A DNA stretch of 64,000 bases from Clostridium thermopalmarium DSM 5974. GTDB taxonomy: Bacteria > Bacillota > Clostridia > Clostridiales > Clostridiaceae. The translations under genes were made by a program, and so were the position numbers. The DNA lies in assembly GCF_002995795.1 (NCBI RefSeq), contig NZ_PVXN01000011.1:1-64000 (forward strand). Direction: 5' to 3'. How positions within the stretch are numbered: position 1 is the first letter of the stretch; each line of letters begins with the position of its first letter. This document shows positions 58,265 through 64,000 of the stretch, in pieces. The notes beneath the pieces are model-generated. The model made no database searches and was not told the origin of the DNA. It saw only the letters and a list, made by a program, of their open reading frames with translations.

Positions 58265-59668
58265 TTATTGTAACAATTTGTTTATTATTTTTATCCCATT
58301 TTCAATTTCATCCTTATCAGTTACAGAAAACCCCAATCTAAAGTGTTTTTCTCCTTCTATGCTGTTCTTATAAAATAAACCCCCAGGTGTTATTATTACT
58401 TTATTTCTTTTGCACTTATTAAATAGTTCAATGGAGCTTATATTTATTTTATCTTTTATCTTTAAGTAAAAACTCAGTCCTCCTCCTGGGCTGTGAAAAT
58501 CTACTTTCGCACTAAGTATATCATTTATGCACTTTTCCATAACTAAATATCTGTTTTTATATGCCTCATTGAGAAATCTTATATGTTTTATCCAATATCC
58601 CTCATTTATATATAAATCCAATGCTCTCTGCATTAAACTTGAAGTTGTAATATCCGTATTGACTTTAGAATTCTGCATACTCTCACTAAATTTTATTGGA
58701 GGTAATAAATACCCAATTCTTATGCCTGGAAGAAAAATCTTTGAAAAACTTTTTATGTATATAACTCTATCATATATATCTAAACTTTTAAAACTCCTAT
58801 ATTCTATATTATCATCATATATAAGCTCTGACAAATAGTCATCCTCTATAATATAAAAATCATATTCTTCAGCTAAATTTAAAATCTCTTTTTTCTTTTC
58901 TATGCTATATGTGCTTCCCGTTGGATTTTGAAAATAACTCATTACATAAAAACATTTTACTTTATTCTTTTTTAATATTTTTTTTAACCTATTTATATCC
59001 GCTCCGTCTTCAAGCATATCTACTTCTAGGATGTTAGCTCTTCTGCTTTTAAAAACATTCAACGCTCCGCTATATGTAGGTTTTTCTACTAGCACGTTAT
59101 CATTAATGTTGATTATTGCCTTTGCTGCTATATCTATACCTTGTTGTGCTCCAGAAACTATAAGTATATTATCACTATTAAGCTTATTTTTCCAAAAATA
59201 CTTATTGATACTTTTTCTTAGGCCATCATAGCCTAAAGAATCTTGATAAGTAAAGGCTTCAGCACCATCTCTATCTAAAACCTTATTCAAGATTTTTTTA
59301 AAATTTTCTACTGGAAAAAACTTACTACAAGTCGCCTCTCCAGTAAAATCTATATAGCCTTTTAAAGTTCCTCCATTTATCTTTTTGTATATACTTGAAT
59401 ACTCCTTTAGTAAGTTCCTATTGGCTTCTCTTTCTTTTACATAGGTGCCACTTCCTATTTTTCTAACAGCCACACCCTCATGTTCCAATTTACTATAGGC
59501 ATTAACTATAGTGACAGTGTTTACATTCAATATCTTTGACAAATCCCTAATAGATGGAAGTTTTTCTCCCTCTGCAATTTTTTTAATATGTATCAGTTTT
59601 TTTATATGATTTGCAACTTGAACGTACTTAGGCTCCTCTTCATCAAATTTAATATAATACTTATCCAT
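58265..59668 (-). CDS. MocR-type regulator (GntR wHTH fused to aminotransferase domain)
   Basis: 467 residues. N-terminal GntR winged helix (YVQVANHIKKLIHIKKIAEGEKLPSIRDLSKILNVNTVTIVNAYSKLEHEGV) and a C-terminal class I aminotransferase-like domain with PLP lysine in SFSKIFLPGIRIGY. Such proteins are typically PLP-responsive regulators like PdxR or GabR, although some may be enzymes. The regulated gene is not evident; no vitamin B6 genes are in the window. Confidence 0.92.
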   Translation of the reverse strand: MDKYYIKFDEEEPKYVQVANHIKKLIHIKKIAEGEKLPSIRDLSKILNVNTVTIVNAYSKLEHEGVAVRKIGSGTYVKEREANRNLLKEYSSIYKKINGGTLKGYIDFTGEATCSKFFPVENFKKILNKVLDRDGAEAFTYQDSLGYDGLRKSINKYFWKNKLNSDNILIVSGAQQGIDIAAKAIININDNVLVEKPTYSGALNVFKSRRANILEVDMLEDGADINRLKKILKKNKVKCFYVMSYFQNPTGSTYSIEKKKEILNLAEEYDFYIIEDDYLSELIYDDNIEYRSFKSLDIYDRVIYIKSFSKIFLPGIRIGYLLPPIKFSESMQNSKVNTDITTSSLMQRALDLYINEGYWIKHIRFLNEAYKNRYLVMEKCINDILSAKVDFHSPGGGLSFYLKIKDKINISSIELFNKCKRNKVIITPGGLFYKNSIEGEKHFRLGFSVTDKDEIENGIKIINKLLQ

Positions 59669-59742
59669 AAATTCACTCCTCTATATTTAAAATAAATTTG
59701 GCATACCTTTTCTAGTTTCAGAAATGTGCATGCCAAGCGATT

Positions 59743-60642
59743 TTATATAAAATATACTTTTTCTTTAAATAATAAATTATTAAGCTCATCCTTATGTTCT
59801 CTGCTCTCCTTTTTAATAATGCCCTTTTCCCATAATTTCACTAAAATCCCCTCAAAGTCAATATCATATCCTTTAAAAAAATCATCTTTTCTAATATCCT
59901 CTGAGCTTAAAAAACAATCTTTTTCTTTCATATAATTTATTAATAGGCTTGCATATTTTTTTAAGTTTTCATCTATATTATCTTCAAAAAAAGTTAAAAT
60001 GTTTTGTATAGCATCATAGCTTTCTTCTTTAGATGTGAAAAACAAATCATCTATAAGCCTTTTTAAATCATCATTTAAATTCATAGCCATAGTCACAACA
60101 TCTTTGCCTATCATATATCCAGAAGAATTTATATATACCTTTGAGAATTCTTCAACACACTTTACTGCATAGCTGTATGCCATATAAATCCCATTATTAT
60201 ACAAATACTTTTTACATACACCAATACTTTTTATTAAATCTCCTAAATAAACCATATTCCATTTTTCCCTATCCACATCTGGATAATATCTCCCTAAATC
60301 ATAATGGGCTGTAATCTCTTCATCCTTAGAAAATACTAATCTAGAAGATACGAATACTCTATGAATAAATCCTCCAATCAGCTCTTCTTTATGCATCTCT
60401 AGTAAACTCTTTTTGCTCATAAGCTTAATGTGTACTGGTATGCCTTTTTCTTCTGTATATATATTTCTTATATCTCTTATATTTTCTTTTGATATAACAA
60501 ACAAATCTATGTCTGAACCTTCCCAAAGATCTCCTGTTACAATACTTCCAAACACCATAGCCGCAAGTATAGAATCATTAGATTTAAGTCTATCAACTAA
60601 TGATTTAAAAGCTTTTTGATACTTCATAATAGTACTTAGCAC
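59743..60642 (-). CDS. Nucleotidyltransferase-domain protein with C-terminal helical part
   Basis: 299 residues from GTG at 60642 with GGGGAG six bases before it. The N-terminus has the minimal nucleotidyltransferase motif GS-x10-DxD (GSIVTGDLWEGSDID at 32-46). The region where a third acidic residue is usually found reads VHIKLMSKKS, without an obvious acid. A helical part (about 115-220, YAVKCVEEFSKVYIN) may be HEPN-like, and a winged-helix-like end follows (EGILVKLWEKGIIKKESREHKDE). Substrate unknown; antibiotic modification and toxin-antitoxin roles are both known in the superfamily. Confidence 0.75.
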   Translation of the reverse strand: MLSTIMKYQKAFKSLVDRLKSNDSILAAMVFGSIVTGDLWEGSDIDLFVISKENIRDIRNIYTEEKGIPVHIKLMSKKSLLEMHKEELIGGFIHRVFVSSRLVFSKDEEITAHYDLGRYYPDVDREKWNMVYLGDLIKSIGVCKKYLYNNGIYMAYSYAVKCVEEFSKVYINSSGYMIGKDVVTMAMNLNDDLKRLIDDLFFTSKEESYDAIQNILTFFEDNIDENLKKYASLLINYMKEKDCFLSSEDIRKDDFFKGYDIDFEGILVKLWEKGIIKKESREHKDELNNLLFKEKVYFI

Positions 60643-60701
60643 TAAAATCTCCCCTTATTATTATTCTATTATAAACATAGGATGAGCCAAATACAACTTT
60701 C

Positions 60702-60923
60702 TTACATAATCACTCTTCTCACTAAAGTATCTTCCATAAAGTCACATTTACTGCATTTAAAAAGATGGAGGCAATAATCTCCAATATCATAGATAGGGTC
60801 ATCTGCACTATAATCATTAAAATACTCTTGCTTCCTTCCCTTATCTACCATTTCACTTCCGCAATTTTTACATTTATACTTTATATCATTTATTTTATTG
60901 CACACCGGACAAACCTTTTCCAT
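60702..60923 (-). CDS. Small zinc-ribbon protein
   Basis: 73 residues with three CxxC pairs: CPVC near 5-8, CKNC near 18-21 and CSKC near 56-59, plus Cys in GDYCLHLF. This would bind one or two zinc ions. GGAGG lies before the ATG. No family is recognised. It lies between the nucleotidyltransferase gene and hflX. Confidence 0.75.
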   Translation of the reverse strand: MEKVCPVCNKINDIKYKCKNCGSEMVDKGRKQEYFNDYSADDPIYDIGDYCLHLFKCSKCDFMEDTLVRRVIM

Positions 60924-61006
60924 AATGATTCCTCCATATTAATAATCCAGAATATTTTTATTTTTTCTAACATTATCCCATAAACCTTACAAATTCAGTA
61001 GTAAAA

Positions 61007-61050
61007 ATTATAATCTTTTTTGCAAAAAAGATTATAATAAAGATTATAAT
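61007..61050 (-). terminator. Terminator of hflX with a duplicated arm
   Basis: ATTATAATCTTTTTT (61007-61021) and its complement (61024-61038) make a 15-bp stem, followed on the minus strand by a T run. The arm AAAGATTATAAT is repeated directly at 61027-61038 and 61039-61050, so a second alternative hairpin can form. Confidence 0.8.
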
Positions 61051-61110
61051 TTTTTATAGTGCATTATATATCTAGATATTTTCAATTTATTTGCTGCGAT
61101 TTTATATATC

Positions 61111-62901
61111 TTAATATGATTTAATGTATTGTTTGCATTTATTGTAAATCTCTTCATCTACCATAGCTGTTATATGAGTTCCCATCTCTTCGTACTCCTC
61201 TTTCAAAACTTTAGCACTTCTATGAAGTAATGCTACTGCAGCGCTGTCAGTATAAGGAATTATATATTCTACTTTTCTTAATGGATTAGGAAGAACTTTT
61301 GATACACTATTAAGGAGTTCATCTAAATTAAAGCCTTCTTTAGCCGAAATTTTAACTATGTTTATATTATTATATTCATCTTCTAAGGCTTTTATATCTT
61401 CTTCTGATGCCATATCAATTTTATTTAATACTAGTATAGTGGGCTTATTATCAGCATGTAATTCTTTTAAAACTTCATTGACCGCATCTATTTGTTCTTT
61501 AGCTTTATGCGATGATGAATCTACAACATGAATAAGCAAATCTGAACTAACAACTTCTTCTAATGTGGATTTAAATGCTTCTATTAAATCATGAGGCAGT
61601 TTTCTTATAAATCCTACTGTATCAGTTAAAGTTATAAGTCTATTATCAGGTAGTACTAAAGCTCTAGTAGTTACATCTAAGGTTGCAAATAACATATCTG
61701 CCTCAAATACTTCATCCTTTTGAACTAAATCTTTTGGACATGCTATTTGACATAACTTATTTCTTAGTGTAGACTTTCCTGCATTAGTATACCCAACTAA
61801 AGAAACTCTAGGTATGTTTTCCCTGCTCCTTTTATCTCTTTGTATTTCTCTATTCTTTTTAATTTTAGCAAGTTCTCTGTTAAGATCATAAATTCTTTCT
61901 TTTATATGTCTCTTATCCGTTTCTAATTTTTTCTCTCCTGGTCCTCTAGTTCCAATTCCTCCACCAGTTCTAGATAATACTGTACCCATACCTGTAAGCC
62001 TTGGAAGCCTGTATTTTAATTGAGCAAGTTCAACTTGAATTTTTGCTTCTTTACTTCTTGCTCTGCGTGCAAATATTTCAAGAATTAAAGTAGTTCTATC
62101 TATTACTTTTGACCCAATAGCATCCTCTAAGTTTCTAATTTGTGCTGCAGATAATTCATCATCGAAAATTACTACATTAGCATTCCTTGCCTGCCTCTCC
62201 ATAGCTACTTCATCTACTTTACCTTCTCCTATATAAAAAGCTGTATCTATTTTATTTCTTTTTTGAAGTATCTTACCTACAGTAGTTACATTGCATGCCT
62301 TTGCTAATTCCTCTAATTCCTCTAAACTTTCCTCATCTTCTATTCCGACTAAAATAGCTCTTTCACCTTTATCTTCATGAATTTCGTTTTCAATTATATT
62401 TTTCTCTATGTTTTCAATTACATTAAGAATATTAACCTTTAAAGCTTCTTCAATTTTTAATGGTTTTGTAACTTCAGCTATTAACTTATCGTCTTTTATT
62501 CCACAAAATCCTAAGGTTATTTCTTTAGCTTTTCCATTCTCTACCCCAATAGCAGCCATACAATCCAGTTTCAATTTCACCAGAGCTGAAATATCTAAAC
62601 CTGACAGAGTCGAATATCCATTAGGATGAGTATGTAGTATCCTCACTCCTGATAATTTTTTATTTTTCAAATCTACTATAGGCATCTCAACAGTAGAACT
62701 ATCTCCTATAGCTACATATTCCACATTTCCTTTTCTATCTATTGCAACACTTATCTCTTTATTTATATCTTCAGTGATGCTGCTTATAACCTCTATAATT
62801 TCAAGGTTAGATATCATGTCCTTATCTACTTTAAAATCGTATAATGAATCGAGTTTTCGTAAAATTGTTTTCTTTATTCCTTCAATATTTCCATATATCA
62901 T
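61111..62901 (-). CDS. hflX: HflX-type ribosome-associated GTPase with N-terminal JAMM/RadC-like domain
   Basis: 596 residues, against about 420 for usual HflX. Residues 180-596 are HflX: RAILVGIED, the glycine-rich MGTVLSRTGGGIGTRGPGEKKLE, G1 GYTNAGKST (370-378), DTVGF and NKID. HflX splits stalled or hibernating 70S ribosomes. Residues 1-175 form an extra domain with HTHPNGYSTLSGLD (90-103), matching the JAMM/RadC pattern H-x-H-x7-S-x2-D; Glu49 is a possible fourth ligand. The frame is continuous. Whether the extra domain is an active metallo-hydrolase is not known. Confidence 0.93.
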   Translation of the reverse strand: MIYGNIEGIKKTILRKLDSLYDFKVDKDMISNLEIIEVISSITEDINKEISVAIDRKGNVEYVAIGDSSTVEMPIVDLKNKKLSGVRILHTHPNGYSTLSGLDISALVKLKLDCMAAIGVENGKAKEITLGFCGIKDDKLIAEVTKPLKIEEALKVNILNVIENIEKNIIENEIHEDKGERAILVGIEDEESLEELEELAKACNVTTVGKILQKRNKIDTAFYIGEGKVDEVAMERQARNANVVIFDDELSAAQIRNLEDAIGSKVIDRTTLILEIFARRARSKEAKIQVELAQLKYRLPRLTGMGTVLSRTGGGIGTRGPGEKKLETDKRHIKERIYDLNRELAKIKKNREIQRDKRSRENIPRVSLVGYTNAGKSTLRNKLCQIACPKDLVQKDEVFEADMLFATLDVTTRALVLPDNRLITLTDTVGFIRKLPHDLIEAFKSTLEEVVSSDLLIHVVDSSSHKAKEQIDAVNEVLKELHADNKPTILVLNKIDMASEEDIKALEDEYNNINIVKISAKEGFNLDELLNSVSKVLPNPLRKVEYIIPYTDSAAVALLHRSAKVLKEEYEEMGTHITAMVDEEIYNKCKQYIKSY

Positions 62902-62948
62902 TTTTTTCCCTCTTTTCTAGAGTTTTTTCTCATAATATAATATTCCCC

Positions 62949-62977
62949 TTGACAACTTTCATATTATTTTATACTAT
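62949..62977 (+). promoter_or_regulatory. Sigma-A promoter of hpt
   Basis: TTGACA at 62949-62954; TATACT at 62970-62975 (15-base spacer) or TACTAT at 62972-62977 (17-base spacer). The start of hpt is about 40 bases downstream. Confidence 0.65.
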
Positions 62978-63015
62978 AAAACCAATGTTGTAAATACTGA
63001 GTGGAGAGGGTTTAA

Positions 63016-63540
63016 ATGGAGAATGGAAAAAGAAATATACTAATAACTGAAGAACAAATTCAAAACAAGGTTAAAGAGTTAGGAGCTTTAATTTCAAAAG
63101 ATTATGAAGGAAAAAATCTTTATGTACTTTCACTTCTTAGAGGTAGCTTTATATACACAGCTGACTTAGTAAGGCAAATAACTGTTCCTACTAAAATTGG
63201 TTTTATGACAACTTCAAGCTATGAACACAATGAAAGCTCTTCTGGTCATGTAAAAGTTGTAAATGATGTTCCAGATGATATTACTGGATATGATGTACTT
63301 ATAGTTGATGACATTGTTGATACAGGTATAACAATGAAATTTGTAATAGAACATGTCAAATCTTTAGGTGCAAATAGCGTGAAAAGTTGTGTTCTACTAG
63401 ATAAACCAGATAGAAGAAAGGTTGAAATTGAGCCTGACTATTGTTGTTTTAAAATTCCTGATGTATTTGTAGTTGGATATGGTTTAAACTATGGTGATTA
63501 TTTCAGAAATGTACCATATGTATTTAATTGGGAAAAATAA
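63016..63540 (+). CDS. hpt: Hypoxanthine-guanine phosphoribosyltransferase
   Basis: 174 residues with LRGSFIYTADLVRQI and the PRPP-binding motif VLIVDDIVDTGITM near 95-108, followed by LLDKPDRRKV and DVFVVGYGLNYGDYFRNVPYV. It salvages hypoxanthine and guanine. GGAGAGG lies before the ATG. It is a single gene with its own promoter and terminator. Confidence 0.96.
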   Translation: MENGKRNILITEEQIQNKVKELGALISKDYEGKNLYVLSLLRGSFIYTADLVRQITVPTKIGFMTTSSYEHNESSSGHVKVVNDVPDDITGYDVLIVDDIVDTGITMKFVIEHVKSLGANSVKSCVLLDKPDRRKVEIEPDYCCFKIPDVFVVGYGLNYGDYFRNVPYVFNWEK

Positions 63541-63570
63541 AAATTACTATGTAATTACATAGTAATTTTT
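63539..63570 (+). terminator. Terminator of hpt
   Basis: AAAAATTACTATGTAA followed directly by its complement, then ATTTTTTTA. The stem is a 32-base palindrome with the loop formed by its central bases; it lies at the hpt stop codon. Confidence 0.85.
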
Positions 63571-63645
63571 ATTTTTTTATTCTATTTTGTCGGAATAAGT
63601 TACACCTTGTCGTATTTGCATACATAATTGTATTATCAAAAACAT

Positions 63646-63680
63646 AAAAATAGTGTATAATTTCATTGTATACTATTTTT
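63646..63680. repeat. Imperfect inverted repeat before the PBP gene
   Basis: AAAAATAGT (63646-63654) and ACTATTTTT (63672-63680) pair, with GTATA/TATAC partly continuing the stem. A TATAAT-like box (63656-63661) lies within it, so it could be an operator, a promoter-embedded hairpin, or a second terminator-like element. Confidence 0.45.
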
Positions 63681-63758
63681 ATATTTATGCTATTTAATTT
63701 GTGCTATTTAATATTTTATTTTCATAGCCTATCCATCAGTTTTTAAGGAGGAACATAT

Positions 63759-64000
63759 ATGATTGAAAATAAAAATAACACACCTTCTGCTAAACCGGAA
63801 AAGAGCAAAAAAAAGAAAAAGAAAAATGGATTTAAAGTTTTTAAAATTATATTATTATCATTATTAGTTATATGTGTGTTGATTGGAGTGGCCGCTGGAG
63901 GACTCGCACTTGCAGTCATAAAAACTGCGCCTGATTTAGACATAAATGAAATTATTGCTGCTAGTGAAGCCTCTAAGATTTATGATGACAAAGGTAATTA
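63759..64000 (+). CDS. Class A penicillin-binding protein (PBP1A), N-terminal part
   Basis: 80 codons are visible from the ATG at 63759, preceded by AAGGAGG; the frame continues past the window. A Lys-rich cytoplasmic tail (KPEKSKKKKKKNGFKVF) is followed by one membrane anchor (IILLSLLVICVLIGVAAGGLALAVI) and the stem APDLDINEIIAASEASKIYDDKGN, typical of the start of the glycosyltransferase-51 domain. The catalytic regions are outside, so the name is probable rather than proved. Confidence 0.8.
   Translation, partial: MIENKNNTPSAKPEKSKKKKKKNGFKVFKIILLSLLVICVLIGVAAGGLALAVIKTAPDLDINEIIAASEASKIYDDKGN

Noticed and set aside
63743-63943. A minus-strand open frame opposite the start of the PBP gene
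   Set aside because: The plus strand has a strong ribosome site, Lys-rich tail and membrane anchor typical of a class A PBP; the minus frame is its shadow.

Overview
The window is AT-rich chromosomal DNA from a motile, spore-forming, anaerobic Firmicute, almost certainly a Clostridium of the C. botulinum/C. sporogenes kind. Supporting signs are a single-subunit pyruvate:ferredoxin oxidoreductase, a SCIFF peptide with its maturase, a Bacillus-like bofC-ruvAB-queA-tgt-yajC ... secDF ... apt-relA-dtd ... hisS-aspS-6S RNA order, CheC/CheD/FliY chemotaxis proteins and strong GGAGG ribosome sites. The species is inferred; no rRNA, tRNA, insertion sequence, prophage or CRISPR array was seen.

Region 1 (1-24200, nearly all minus strand) is a flagellar and chemotaxis block. 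Read in the direction of transcription it runs fapA-like, cheW, cheD, cheB, cheR, cheA, cheC, cheY, cheW, fliM, fliY, then flgM, flgN, flgK, flgL, fliW, csrA, flaG, a small unknown gene, fliS, fliD, fliT-like, flagellin fliC, and a large GT2-TPR-GT4 glycosyltransferase followed by a truncated sugar-nucleotide epimerase. Five candidate sigma-D (sigma-28) promoters with a shared CGATA core lie before the fapA-like gene, flgM, fliS, fliC and (weaker) the glycosyltransferase gene. The fliC leader carries a GGA-loop hairpin plus a GGA-containing ribosome site, a likely CsrA target, and csrA and its antagonist fliW lie in the same block.

Region 2 (24300-33540) is metabolic: a class IV aminotransferase with a HAD hydrolase, a DUF1292 protein, pyruvate:ferredoxin oxidoreductase behind a long structured leader, glyA, the two-gene ThrE-type exporter on the plus strand, and a CsoR-family repressor with an unusual ligand set and its own promoter/operator.

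Region 3 (33700-53000) is the conserved Firmicute translation/recombination/secretion segment: 6S RNA, aspS, hisS, hemZ, an MBL-fold hydrolase, dtd, relA, apt, a short RecJ-like protein lacking several catalytic residues, secF, secD, the SCIFF maturase and SCIFF peptide, a TIGR04086 membrane protein, yajC, tgt, queA, ruvB, ruvA and a bofC-position protein.

Region 4 (53000-64000) holds a ferritin-like protein, a small membrane protein, a YjiH-type membrane protein, yebC, a YigZ/IMPACT protein, an HTH-HEAT protein, a MocR-type regulator, a nucleotidyltransferase, a zinc-ribbon protein, an HflX GTPase with an N-terminal JAMM/RadC-like domain, hpt, and the start of a class A penicillin-binding protein. 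The most unusual items are the JAMM-HflX fusion, the catalytically degenerate RecJ-like protein with its own promoter, the CsoR variant with its operator, and the structured leader of the oxidoreductase.
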